Below, in pieces: positions 16,162-24,414 of a stretch of 39,378 bases of DNA (position 1 is its first letter; every line of letters begins with the position of its first letter). The stretch covers positions 1 through 39,378 of the forward strand of contig NZ_CABVLY010000043.1 in the NCBI RefSeq assembly GCF_902498995.1, in the 5' to 3' direction. The DNA comes from Burkholderia anthina (GTDB taxonomy: Bacteria > Pseudomonadota > Gammaproteobacteria > Burkholderiales > Burkholderiaceae). The translations under genes were made by a program, and so were the position numbers. The notes under the pieces are model-generated. The model did no database searches. It saw only the letters and a list, made by a program, of their open reading frames with translations, and had not been told where the DNA came from.

Positions 16162-16197
16162 GTGTACTGAATGAGATTCAGTGTACTCATTGAGATT
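16162..16197. promoter_or_regulatory. Operator-like repeats between vanA and the MarR gene
   Basis: Two direct repeats, GTGTACTGAATGAGATT (16162-16178) and GTGTACTCATTGAGATT (16181-16197), are spaced 19 bp apart. Superimposed is a perfect inverted repeat, ACTGAATGAGATTCAGT (16166-16182), and a wider AATGAG/CTCATT pair. It is the only such structure in the divergent gap, so binding of the adjacent MarR protein is the natural reading, but unproven. Confidence 0.65.
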
Positions 16198-16306
16198 GGC
16201 GCGGGCAAGCCGGGCGGTATACTGGTTTTCCCGGGAAATGGCGCGAGGCAGCGCCATGCCGTGGGCGCACGCAACCGGCGTGCGCCGCCTCTGTCATCGC
16301 TCATTC

Positions 16307-16795
16307 ATGGAAAAAACGAATTCCGCCGACATGCCGACCTTCCCGCTCGATCTGTACGACGAGCCCGGGCACCTGATCCGGCGCGCGCACCAGATCGCCG
16401 TCGCGATGTTTTACGAGAAGCTGGGCCGGGACGTGACGCCGGTGCAGTACGCGGTCCTGCGGATGCTCTACGAGTGTCCGGGGCTCGACCAGGTGACGCT
16501 CGCGCAGCGGGTGGCGCTCGACACGTCGACGACGGCGGACCTCGCGGTCCGGCTCGAAGCGAAAGGATTGATCGTGCGCGAAGTGCTGCCGCGGCGTCAG
16601 CGGCGGCTGCTGTTGACGCCGGCGGGCGTGGAACTGCTCACGCACCTGATTCCGTCGGTGAAGGAGTTGCGTGCCGGCCTGTTCGACGGGATGGGCGAGG
16701 ACGATTCGCAGGAACTGGTGCGGCTGTTGCGCAAGTTCGTGCATCTGAACAACGAGCAGAGCCGCGCGCCGCTGCGGGTCGGCGAGGATGCGTAG
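16307..16795 (+). CDS. MarR family transcriptional regulator of the van operon
   Basis: The ATG at 16307 (MEKTNSADMP) gives 162 residues, typical for MarR; longer in-frame readings from 16181 would run through the operator repeats, and an ATG at 16331 is another candidate. The winged helix is seen in LDQVTLAQRVALDTSTTADLAVRLEAKG (in parts: VTLAQRVALD and STTADLAVRLE) followed by the wing LPRRQRRLLLTPAG. MarR proteins bind palindromes as dimers and are usually released by aromatic ligands. It is divergent from vanA with operator-like repeats between. This is unlike the GntR-type VanR of pseudomonads, though MarR-type control of van genes is known in other taxa. It converges with the TetR gene. 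Confidence 0.88.
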   Translation: MEKTNSADMPTFPLDLYDEPGHLIRRAHQIAVAMFYEKLGRDVTPVQYAVLRMLYECPGLDQVTLAQRVALDTSTTADLAVRLEAKGLIVREVLPRRQRRLLLTPAGVELLTHLIPSVKELRAGLFDGMGEDDSQELVRLLRKFVHLNNEQSRAPLRVGEDA

Positions 16796-16840
16796 CGTTT
16801 CCTGATTCCCGCGCGGCGGCGAAGAGGTGCGGGCAGGGCG

Positions 16841-16857
16841 GCGGGCGCGTCGCCCGC
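16841..16857. terminator. Hairpin between convergent MarR and TetR genes
   Basis: GCGGGCGCGTCGCCCGC forms a 7-bp GC stem with a 3-base loop in the 69-bp gap between two convergent genes. There is no T tract on either strand, so intrinsic termination is doubtful; its position is the main argument. Confidence 0.35.
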
Positions 16858-16864
16858 GCCTGCG

Positions 16865-17611
16865 TCATGCGCGTGACGCTTCCTCTTCCAGGCGCCGCAC
16901 CGCTTCCGCGACGTCATTCCTGAAGCGCACCAGCGCCGCCTGCTCCGGCGCGGGCGGCTGCACGGCGGCCCACAGCATGTCGATCAGTTGCGTGGCCGTC
17001 GTTTCCGTGTCGAGCTTGCGGTGCCCGAGGATCGCATCCCACAGCACGTGCTCGATCGGCCCGAACACCATCGAGCGCAGCAGGCTCAGCGGCATGTCGT
17101 TCCGCACCTGCCCGGCCGCCTGGCCGCGCGCGAGCACGTCCATCAGCGGCGCCGTGTAGCGGCGCTGCAGCGCGGTGAGCTCGTCGCTCAGCGCATGCTG
17201 CTTCGCACGGCCTTCCGACAGCACCAGCGCGCACAGCCCCGTGCCGTTCACCAGCATCAGCCGCAAGTGCGTGCGCACGATGAACGCGAACTGCTGCTGC
17301 ACCGACGCCTCCAGCGGCATCCCGTGTTCGAACGCGGCAATGATTTCGTCATACCAATCGGCGATCACGCGCGCGCACAGCTCGCGCTTGCCGCGGAAGT
17401 AGCTGAACACCGTGGCCTCCGACACGCCGACGCGCTGCGCGATCTCGGCGGCCGTCGCATGCTCGTAACCCTTTTCGGCGAACACTTCCCTGCCGGCGCG
17501 CAGGATGTCCTGCACGCGCTGCTGGGATTTGCGCCCGGCGGGTGCGCGCGACGTGTCGGCGCGGTCGGCTTTGGCGGTGGCGGTCATGGTGTCGGCGGTA
17601 GCGGCTGTCAT
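16865..17611 (-). CDS. TetR/AcrR family regulator, probable LiuQ-type repressor of the liu operon
   Basis: I choose the ATG at 17611 (MTAATADTMT), giving 248 residues; a GTG at 17635 lies inside a palindrome and an ATG at 17587 is also possible. The N-terminal helix-turn-helix is clear: VFAEKGYEHATAAEIAQRVG, then VSEATVFSYFRGKREL. The C-terminal helical domain would bind an effector. It is divergent from liuA. In beta-proteobacteria branched-chain amino acid degradation has been reported to be under a TetR-family regulator named LiuQ, in place of the MerR-type LiuR of other groups; identity here is inferred from position. It probably represses its own gene and the liu operon. Confidence 0.85.
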   Translation of the reverse strand: MTAATADTMTATAKADRADTSRAPAGRKSQQRVQDILRAGREVFAEKGYEHATAAEIAQRVGVSEATVFSYFRGKRELCARVIADWYDEIIAAFEHGMPLEASVQQQFAFIVRTHLRLMLVNGTGLCALVLSEGRAKQHALSDELTALQRRYTAPLMDVLARGQAAGQVRNDMPLSLLRSMVFGPIEHVLWDAILGHRKLDTETTATQLIDMLWAAVQPPAPEQAALVRFRNDVAEAVRRLEEEASRA

Positions 17612-17625
17612 GTCGCCATGATATC

Positions 17626-17638
17626 TGAGTGTCACTCA
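17626..17638. promoter_or_regulatory. Palindromic candidate operator for the TetR regulator
   Basis: TGAGTGTCACTCA is a perfect 13-bp palindrome lying 15 bp upstream of the preferred TetR start. A similar half (TTTGAGCGAAACTCAG) occurs near 17726-17741, closer to liuA. Overlap with the regulator's own promoter fits autorepression. Not tested. Confidence 0.5.
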
Positions 17639-17782
17639 AAAAACTATTGACGGCAGGCCGGACGAGGCGCGAAACTGTGCAAAATTTCCGCTGTATTGGC
17701 TTAATGAATCGACGCATTGATCCGATTTGAGCGAAACTCAGAAATCGGTGCATGCGACCCACTTTCTGGAGACGGAGGAGAC

Positions 17783-18964
17783 ATGATCAACCTGCCCGGC
17801 GTGCAATTCATGCTCGGTGAAGACATCGAGATGCTGCGCGACGCCGTCGCGACGTTTGCGGCGAAGGAAATCACGCCGCGCGCGGCGGAGGTCGACCGCA
17901 CCGACCAGTTTCCGATGGATCTGTGGAAGAAGTTCGGCGATCTCGGCGTGCTCGGCATGACGGTGGCCGAAGAGTACGGCGGCGCGAACATGGGCTACAC
18001 CGCCCACATGGTCGCGATGGAGGAGATCTCGCGCGCATCGGCGTCGATCGGCCTGTCGTACGGCGCGCATTCGAACCTGTGCGTGAACCAGATTCACCGC
18101 AACGGCACCGACGCGCAAAAACAGAAATACCTGCCGAAGCTCGTGTCGGGCGAACACATCGGCGCGCTCGCGATGAGCGAGCCGAACGCCGGCTCCGACG
18201 TGGTCAGCATGAAGCTGCGCGCGGACAAGCGCGGCGATCGCTACGTGCTGAACGGCACGAAGATGTGGATCACCAACGGCCCCGACTGCGACACGCTCGT
18301 CGTCTATGCGAAGACGGACGTCGAAGCGAACGCGCGCGGCATCACCGCGTTCATCGTCGAGAAGGGCATGAAGGGCTTCTCGGTCGCGCAGAAGCTCGAC
18401 AAGCTCGGCATGCGCGGGTCGCACACGGGCGAGCTCGTGTTCCAGGACGTCGAGGTGCCGGAAGAGAACATCCTCGGCCAGCTCAACGGCGGCGTGAAGG
18501 TGCTGATGAGCGGCCTCGACTACGAGCGCGCGGTGCTGTCGGGCGGCCCGACGGGCATCATGGCCGCGTGTCTCGACGCGGTGGTGCCGTATATCCACGA
18601 CCGCAAGCAGTTCGGCCAGGCGATCGGCGAATTCCAGCTGATCCAGGGCAAGGTCGCCGACATGTACACCACGTTCCAGGCATGCCGCGCGTACCTGTAC
18701 GCGGTCGGCCGCCATCTCGACTCGGCGGGCAGCGACCATATTCGCCAGGTGCGCAAGGACTGCGCGGGCGTGATCCTCTACACGGCCGAGAAGGCGACGT
18801 GGATGGCCGGCGAGGCGATCCAGATCCTCGGCGGCAACGGCTACATCAACGAATACCCGGTCGGCCGCCTGTGGCGCGATGCGAAGCTGTACGAAATCGG
18901 CGCCGGCACGAGCGAGATCCGCCGGATGCTGATCGGCCGCGAGCTGTTCGCGGAAACGCTGTAA
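17783..18964 (+). CDS. liuA: Isovaleryl-CoA dehydrogenase
   Basis: The ATG at 17783 follows GGAGGAG and gives 393 residues, the normal length. It is an FAD-dependent acyl-CoA dehydrogenase that oxidises isovaleryl-CoA to 3-methylcrotonyl-CoA, the third step of leucine breakdown. FAD-contact motifs GALAMSEPNAGSD and MWITNGPDCD are present. The catalytic base is in DYERAVLSGGP, the isovaleryl-CoA dehydrogenase position, and the site used by medium-chain enzymes reads YEIGAGTSEI with no Glu, which supports IVD over other acyl-CoA dehydrogenases. It heads a co-directional operon with liuB, C and D and is divergent from a TetR regulator. Also known as ivd. Confidence 0.95.
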   Translation: MINLPGVQFMLGEDIEMLRDAVATFAAKEITPRAAEVDRTDQFPMDLWKKFGDLGVLGMTVAEEYGGANMGYTAHMVAMEEISRASASIGLSYGAHSNLCVNQIHRNGTDAQKQKYLPKLVSGEHIGALAMSEPNAGSDVVSMKLRADKRGDRYVLNGTKMWITNGPDCDTLVVYAKTDVEANARGITAFIVEKGMKGFSVAQKLDKLGMRGSHTGELVFQDVEVPEENILGQLNGGVKVLMSGLDYERAVLSGGPTGIMAACLDAVVPYIHDRKQFGQAIGEFQLIQGKVADMYTTFQACRAYLYAVGRHLDSAGSDHIRQVRKDCAGVILYTAEKATWMAGEAIQILGGNGYINEYPVGRLWRDAKLYEIGAGTSEIRRMLIGRELFAETL

Positions 18965-18995
18965 CGCCCCACGTCACGCGAACGGAGCCCCGTCG

Positions 18996-20603
18996 ATGCC
19001 GATCATCGAATCGAAACTGAATCCGCGTTCGGAAGAATTCCGCGCGAACGCCGCGGCGCTGGAGGCGGTCGTCGCCGACCTGCGCGCGAAGATCGAACAG
19101 CTCGCGCAAGGCGGCGGCCAGGCCGCGCGCGACAAGCACCTGTCGCGCGGCAAGCTGCTGCCGCGCGACCGGATCGCGCAACTGCTCGATCCGGGTGCGC
19201 CGTTCCTCGAGCTGTCGCAGCTCGCGGCGAACGGCATGTACAACGACGACGCGCCGGGCGCGGGCGTGATCACCGGCATCGGCCGGATCGCGGGCCGCGA
19301 ATGCATGATCGTGTGCAACGACGCGACGGTCAAAGGCGGCACGTACTACCCGATCACCGTGAAGAAGCACGTGCGCGCGCAGGAAATCGCCGCGGAAAAC
19401 CGGCTGCCGTGCGTGTACCTCGTCGATTCGGGCGGCGCGAACCTGCCGAACCAGGACGACGTGTTCCCCGATCGCGACCACTTCGGCCGCATCTTCTTCA
19501 ACCAGGCGACGATGTCGGCGGCCGGCATCGCGCAGATCGCGGTCGTGATGGGGTCGTGCACGGCCGGCGGCGCGTATGTGCCGGCGATGAGCGACGAGTC
19601 GATCATCGTGAAGAACCAGGGCACGATTTTCCTCGGCGGCCCGCCGCTCGTGAAGGCCGCGACCGGCGAGGAAGTGAGCGCCGAGGATCTCGGCGGCGGC
19701 GACGTGCACACGCGCCTGTCGGGCGTGGCCGACCATCTCGCGCAGAACGACCCGCATGCGTTGTCGATCGCCCGCAACATCGTCGATCACCTGGCGCCTA
19801 AGATTGCACCGCCGGTGGCGCTGCGCGAACCGAAGCCGCCGCGCTACGACGCGAAGAGCCTGTACGGCGTGATTCCCGTCGATACGCGCAAGCCGTTCGA
19901 CGTGCGCGAGGTGATCGCGCGCATCGTCGACGATTCGGAGTTCGACGAATTCAAGGCGCGTTTCGGCACGACGCTCGTCACGGGCTTCGCGCATATCTGG
20001 GGCCATCCGGTCGGGATCATCGCGAACAACGGCATCCTGTTCTCCGAATCGGCCGTGAAGGGCGCGCATTTCATCGAGCTGTGCTGCCAGCGCAAGATTC
20101 CGCTCGTGTTCCTGCAGAACATCACGGGCTTCATGGTCGGCCGCAAGTACGAGAACGAAGGCATCGCGCGTCACGGCGCGAAGATGGTGACGGCCGTGTC
20201 GAACGCGAAGGTGCCGAAATTCACGGTGATCATCGGCGGCTCGTTCGGCGCCGGCAACTACGGGATGTGCGGCCGTGCGTTCGGCCCGCGCTTCCTGTGG
20301 ATGTGGCCGAACGCACGGATCTCGGTGATGGGCGGCGAGCAGGCCGCGTCGGTGCTCGCGACGGTGCGTCGCGACGGCATCGAGGCGAAGGGCGGCTCGT
20401 GGTCGGCCGAGGAAGAGGATGCGTTCAAGCAGCCGATCCGCGACCAGTACGAGCGCCAGGGGCATCCGTACTACGCGAGCGCGCGGCTGTGGGACGACGG
20501 CGTGATCGACCCCGCGCAGACCCGCGACGTGCTCGGGCTCGGCCTGGCCGCATCGCTGAACGCACCGATCGACGACACGCGCTTCGGCGTGTTCCGCATG
20601 TAA
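18996..20603 (+). CDS. liuB: 3-methylcrotonyl-CoA carboxylase, beta (carboxyltransferase) subunit
   Basis: The 535-residue product has the typical length of MCC beta subunits. It is a two-lobed carboxyltransferase of the acetyl/propionyl-CoA carboxylase family. Conserved blocks include DSGGANLPNQDDVFPD, GSCTAGGAYVPAMSDE and the C-terminal GGSFGAGNYGMCGRAFGP segment, which forms the acyl-CoA and carboxybiotin oxyanion sites. It transfers CO2 from biotin on the alpha subunit to 3-methylcrotonyl-CoA, giving 3-methylglutaconyl-CoA. It lies 31 bp after liuA and 19 bp before liuC, in the canonical liuABCD order. Confidence 0.95.
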   Translation: MPIIESKLNPRSEEFRANAAALEAVVADLRAKIEQLAQGGGQAARDKHLSRGKLLPRDRIAQLLDPGAPFLELSQLAANGMYNDDAPGAGVITGIGRIAGRECMIVCNDATVKGGTYYPITVKKHVRAQEIAAENRLPCVYLVDSGGANLPNQDDVFPDRDHFGRIFFNQATMSAAGIAQIAVVMGSCTAGGAYVPAMSDESIIVKNQGTIFLGGPPLVKAATGEEVSAEDLGGGDVHTRLSGVADHLAQNDPHALSIARNIVDHLAPKIAPPVALREPKPPRYDAKSLYGVIPVDTRKPFDVREVIARIVDDSEFDEFKARFGTTLVTGFAHIWGHPVGIIANNGILFSESAVKGAHFIELCCQRKIPLVFLQNITGFMVGRKYENEGIARHGAKMVTAVSNAKVPKFTVIIGGSFGAGNYGMCGRAFGPRFLWMWPNARISVMGGEQAASVLATVRRDGIEAKGGSWSAEEEDAFKQPIRDQYERQGHPYYASARLWDDGVIDPAQTRDVLGLGLAASLNAPIDDTRFGVFRM

Positions 20604-20622
20604 CGGCCGGGAGAATTCACCG

Positions 20623-21408
20623 ATGCGATACGAAACGATCAAGGTAAGCGAAGCCGGCCGCGTGGCGACCGTCACGCTCGCACGCCCCGACGTGCGCAAC
20701 GCGTTCAACGAGACGACGATCGCGGAGCTGACCACCGCGTTCGAGTGGCTCGATGCGCACGAAGGCGTGCGCGCGATCGTGCTCGCGGCCGAAGGCCCGG
20801 CGTTCTGCGCGGGCGCGGACCTGAACTGGATGAAGAAGATGGCCGGTTACTCGGACGACGAGAACCGCGCCGACGCGCGCAAGCTCGCGCGGATGCTCGA
20901 GGCGATCCACCGCTGCGGCAAGCCGGTGATCGCGCGCGTGCACGGCGACGCGTATGCGGGCGGCGTGGGCCTGGTCGCCGCGGCCGACATCGCGATCGCC
21001 GTCGACGGCGCGAAGTTCTGTCTGTCCGAAGCGCGGCTCGGCCTGATTCCCGCGACGATCGCGCCGTACGTCGTGCGCGCGATGGGCGAACGCGCCGCGC
21101 GCCGCTACTTCACGACGGCCGAAGTGTTCGACAGCACGCGCGCCGCGTCGCTCGGCTTCATTCACGACGCGGTGCCGGCCGACGCGCTCGACGAAACGGT
21201 CGCGAAGCTGGCGGCGGCGCTCGCCGCGAACGGCCCCGACGCGGTGCAGGCGTGCAAGCGGCTCGTCGCGGACGTGGCCGGCCGCCCGCTCGACGCGACG
21301 CTGATCGAGCAGACCGCCGACTGGATCGCGCGCACCCGCGCGGGCGCGGAAGCGCGCGAAGGGATCGCGTCGTTCCTCGAAAAGCGCACGCCTTCGTGGC
21401 GTGAATGA
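20623..21408 (+). CDS. liuC: 3-methylglutaconyl-CoA hydratase (enoyl-CoA hydratase family)
   Basis: The ATG at 20623 has GGGAGAA upstream and gives 261 residues. It belongs to the crotonase fold. The CoA/oxyanion motif is FCAGADLNWMKKMAGY, with the second at HGDAYAGGVGLVAAAD; the catalytic Glu is in LSEARLGLIPATI. The NWM(K)KM segment is typical of methylglutaconyl-CoA hydratases rather than generic enoyl-CoA hydratases. It hydrates 3-methylglutaconyl-CoA to HMG-CoA. It lies between the two carboxylase subunit genes. Confidence 0.93.
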   Translation: MRYETIKVSEAGRVATVTLARPDVRNAFNETTIAELTTAFEWLDAHEGVRAIVLAAEGPAFCAGADLNWMKKMAGYSDDENRADARKLARMLEAIHRCGKPVIARVHGDAYAGGVGLVAAADIAIAVDGAKFCLSEARLGLIPATIAPYVVRAMGERAARRYFTTAEVFDSTRAASLGFIHDAVPADALDETVAKLAAALAANGPDAVQACKRLVADVAGRPLDATLIEQTADWIARTRAGAEAREGIASFLEKRTPSWRE

Positions 21409-21444
21409 TGGCGTGCCCATAACTTTCCGGACGACACCGAAGCC

Positions 21445-23445
21445 ATGTTCGACAAGATTCTGATCGCCAACCGCGGCGAAATCGCCTGCCGCGTCGCCGC
21501 GACGTGCAAACGTCTCGGGATCGCGAGCGTCGCCGTCTATTCCGACGCGGACGCGAACGCGAAGCATGTCGCCGCGTGCGACGAAGCCGTGCATATCGGC
21601 GGCTCGGCCGCCGCCGACAGCTACCTGCGCATCGAGCGCATCATCGAGGCCGCGCGCGCCACGGGCGCGCAGGCCATTCACCCCGGCTACGGCTTCCTGT
21701 CGGAGAACGAGGATTTCGCGCATGCGTGCGAAGCGGCCGGCATCGCGTTCATCGGGCCGCCGGTCGACGCGATCGCGGCGATGGGCTCGAAGGCAGCCGC
21801 GAAGGCGCTGATGCACGCGGCCGCGGTGCCGCTCGTGCCCGGCTATCACGGCGACGACCAGGATGCGGGCAACCTGCATCGCGAGGCCGACGAGATCGGC
21901 TATCCGGTGCTGCTCAAGGCGAGCGCGGGCGGCGGCGGCAAGGGGATGCGCGTGGTCGAGCGCTCCGACGATTTCCCGGCTGCGCTCGCATCGTGCCAGC
22001 GCGAGGCGGCGAGCAGCTTCGGCAACGACCGCGTGCTGATCGAGAAATACCTGACGCGCCCGCGCCACGTCGAAGTGCAGGTGTTCGGCGACACGCACGG
22101 CAACACCGTCTACCTGTTCGATCGCGACTGCTCGGTGCAGCGCCGTCACCAGAAGGTGCTGGAGGAAGCGCCGGCGCCGGGCCTGCACGACGACGTGCGC
22201 CGCGCGATGGGCGAGGCGGCCGTCGCGGCGGCGCGCGCGGTGAATTACGTCGGTGCGGGCACCGTCGAATTCATCATGACGGGCGAAGCGTTCTACTTCA
22301 TGGAAATGAATACGCGGCTGCAGGTCGAGCACCCGGTCACCGAGATGGTCACGGGGCTCGATCTCGTCGAGTGGCAACTGCGCGTCGCGTCCGGCGAGCC
22401 GCTGCCGCTGAAGCAGGAGGAGCTGCGCGTGCAGGGCCATGCGCTCGAGGCGCGTCTGTACGCGGAGAATCCGGCGCGCGGCTTCCTGCCGTCGACGGGC
22501 ACGCTGAAGCACCTGCGGCTGCCGCACGGCGTCGAGTTCGCGATCGGCGCGCCGGTGCGCGTCGACAGCGGCGTGCGCGAAGGCGATGCGATCACGCCGT
22601 TCTACGATCCGATGATCGCGAAGCTGATCGTGCACGGCGCGGACCGTGCGGAGGCGCTCGGCCGGATGCTGCGCGCGCTGCGCGCATGCGAAGTGGTCGG
22701 CCTGCACACCAACGCCGCGTTCCTGCAGCGGATCGTCGCGTGCGAGCCGTTCGCGATCGCCGATCTCGATACGGGCCTGATCGAGCGCAACCACGATGCG
22801 CTGTTCGCGCCGCAACAGCTGCCGCGCGCGACGCTCGCGCTGGCCTGCGCCGCATTGTTCGCACGCGAACGCGGGGCGGCCGCGCGGGAAGGGGCGTCGC
22901 CGTGGCGTTCGCTGCCGGACTGGCGGCTGAACGGCGGCTATCGCCGCACGCTCGACTGGCATGCGCCCGATCGCGAAGCGGACCTGACGGCGACTTACGA
23001 GGACAACGGCAGCGGCGCACGGATTGCCGCCGGCGATGCGGCCGCGCAGCCGTTCGCGTGGGCGCGCGGCGCAACGCCGCTCGACTTCGACGTGACGCTC
23101 GACGGCGTGCGCAGCAGCGGCCGCGTGTATGCGGACGGCGACAGTTTCCACGTGTTCACGCAGGGCGTGGCCGAGACGCTCGAATGGCGCAACGTGCTGG
23201 CGCACGCGGGCGATGTCGAGCATGGCGGCGGCCGCCTGACCGCGCCGATGCCCGGCAAGGTCATCGCGGTGCTGGTCGAGCCGGGGCAGAAGGTCGAGAC
23301 CGGCACGCCGCTGATCGTGATGGAAGCGATGAAGATGGAGCACACGATCGGCGCGCCGGGCGCGGGTGTCGTCGCGGAAGTGCTGTACGGCGTCGGCGAT
23401 CAGGTCGCGGACGGTGCGCAGTTGCTGGTGATGGCGGAGGATTGA
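21445..23445 (+). CDS. liuD: 3-methylcrotonyl-CoA carboxylase, alpha (biotin carboxylase/BCCP) subunit
   Basis: The 666-residue product opens with the biotin carboxylase start MFDKILIANRGEIACRV (17 residues). The ATP-grasp domain follows, with the glycine-rich loop KASAGGGGKGMRVV near residue 160 and the EMNTRLQVEHPVTE signature near 290. A linker of about 150 residues leads to the biotinyl domain; the attachment lysine is Lys630 in MEAMKMEH. It carboxylates biotin and works with LiuB as an alpha6beta6-type complex. It is the last liu gene; a hairpin follows 12 bp after the stop. The usual partner liuE (HMG-CoA lyase) is not adjacent. Confidence 0.95.
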   Translation: MFDKILIANRGEIACRVAATCKRLGIASVAVYSDADANAKHVAACDEAVHIGGSAAADSYLRIERIIEAARATGAQAIHPGYGFLSENEDFAHACEAAGIAFIGPPVDAIAAMGSKAAAKALMHAAAVPLVPGYHGDDQDAGNLHREADEIGYPVLLKASAGGGGKGMRVVERSDDFPAALASCQREAASSFGNDRVLIEKYLTRPRHVEVQVFGDTHGNTVYLFDRDCSVQRRHQKVLEEAPAPGLHDDVRRAMGEAAVAAARAVNYVGAGTVEFIMTGEAFYFMEMNTRLQVEHPVTEMVTGLDLVEWQLRVASGEPLPLKQEELRVQGHALEARLYAENPARGFLPSTGTLKHLRLPHGVEFAIGAPVRVDSGVREGDAITPFYDPMIAKLIVHGADRAEALGRMLRALRACEVVGLHTNAAFLQRIVACEPFAIADLDTGLIERNHDALFAPQQLPRATLALACAALFARERGAAAREGASPWRSLPDWRLNGGYRRTLDWHAPDREADLTATYEDNGSGARIAAGDAAAQPFAWARGATPLDFDVTLDGVRSSGRVYADGDSFHVFTQGVAETLEWRNVLAHAGDVEHGGGRLTAPMPGKVIAVLVEPGQKVETGTPLIVMEAMKMEHTIGAPGAGVVAEVLYGVGDQVADGAQLLVMAED

Positions 23446-23982
23446 GCGGTGCGGCGCGTGAGGGCCGGTGGCGGCTCTCACGCGGGGGACCAGGGCCGTG
23501 CCTCAAGGCAGGAAAGGCCCGACGACATCCGGATGCGAATGCCTGATGTGCATGCATCGGGACGACACAGCATTCTTGTGTTGTGATTGTCGTTCTCGTT
23601 GCGCGTAGACAATAATAAATAATCTGCGTGTGGCGTCTTCAAGATATTTGAATCGTCCAGTGATCCTCGCCGGTGAGCGGCAGCTCGACACGTGCTGTTG
23701 CGCGGCCTTGCACCGGTTTGCCCGTTGCAACAGTTGTTCAAAGATCGAAACCGGACCCGTCCGGACCTCTTCGCCGAAATGAACTGGCCGCTTCCTCTTG
23801 TGCAGAAAGGGGAAGCGCAATGGCGGCTACTTTCCGGGGCGTCCGGAAAATCAGGCTCGACCAGAGCAACAGCTGCGCGTTCTTGCCCATGCTCGACATG
23901 GCTGCGTTAGCGTAACCGCCGGGATGTGCGGCCCGGTGTCCTGCGCAATGATCGAATGAACGTAGCTGAGAGAAAGACCGAG
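23446..23982. other. Gene-free junction between the liu operon and the accessory STM2901-like pair
   Basis: After the terminator hairpin, base composition becomes visibly more AT-rich. Short frames on both strands lack ribosome sites and look like no known protein; the stretch 23690-23910 may be a decayed coding remnant. A promoter-like pair TTGTCG (23587-23592) and AATAAT (23611-23616), spaced 18 bp, faces the plus-strand pair. I see no tRNA or attachment-site duplication here. Confidence 0.4.
23457..23482 (+). terminator. Hairpin after liuD, probable transcription terminator
   Basis: Arms CGTGAGGGCC and GGCTCTCACG pair over 10 bp (one G-U wobble) around a 6-base loop, starting 11 bp after the liuD stop. 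No T tract follows, so termination may be Rho-assisted. Its place at the operon end and before an AT-richer region supports the call. Confidence 0.55.
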
Positions 23983-24414
23983 ATGGCGAACAAATATAAA
24001 TACGGAATTCACATCGACCTTACCCCGCCAGAACTTTTCTGCCTGATTGTTATCGACGTAGCCTGTGATGAATTGGGTATCGATGATGCTGTCGGGATCG
24101 CGATGATTTTGTTGGGTCAAAGGTTCGTGCCGACCAGAGGGAAGTTCGGCGGAGCGGTCAAGGGAACCTCGATCGCATCCAGGGTATCGAGAAAGGTGCT
24201 GCCCTATGAACTCAAGTACAAAATTCTGCCAACGGTAACGTCATTCAAGAGTCTCCTGCTGCTCAAGATCAAATTTACCAGGGAGCTCGGCGCCTTTGTC
24301 GGGCGGGCCGTACCGGTGGTCGGTTGGGCCATTACCGCTATCGATATATCAATCATCATGTATCGCTCTACGGTCACGTACAATGGCTTGGTCAAGCAGG
24401 AGGATCGCTTTTAA
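23983..24414 (+). CDS. STM2901-like small hydrophobic protein of unknown function
   Basis: The ATG at 23983 (MANKYKYGIH) follows GAGAAAGACCGAG and gives 143 residues; in-frame starts at 23956 and 23926 exist. It resembles the STM2901 family as I remember it: a conserved start, an acidic/hydrophobic helix (ELFCLIVIDVACDELGIDD), a PTRGKF motif, a PYELKYKILPT segment, then two hydrophobic C-terminal helices likely in the membrane. No function is established to my knowledge. Its stop overlaps the next start as TAATG, so the two proteins are probably made together. The gene is clearly lower in GC than its neighbours, pointing to horizontal transfer. Confidence 0.75.
   Translation: MANKYKYGIHIDLTPPELFCLIVIDVACDELGIDDAVGIAMILLGQRFVPTRGKFGGAVKGTSIASRVSRKVLPYELKYKILPTVTSFKSLLLLKIKFTRELGAFVGRAVPVVGWAITAIDISIIMYRSTVTYNGLVKQEDRF

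Noticed and set aside
17647..17676. TTGACG ... GAAACT as the liuA promoter
   Set aside because: The -35 matches well but the -10 matches only three of six bases, so I did not list it as a promoter.
23503..23915. Three overlapping short frames (72-105 codons) between liuD and the STM2901-like gene
   Set aside because: No ribosome sites, no recognisable domain, and they contradict each other in frame and strand. A decayed gene remains possible.
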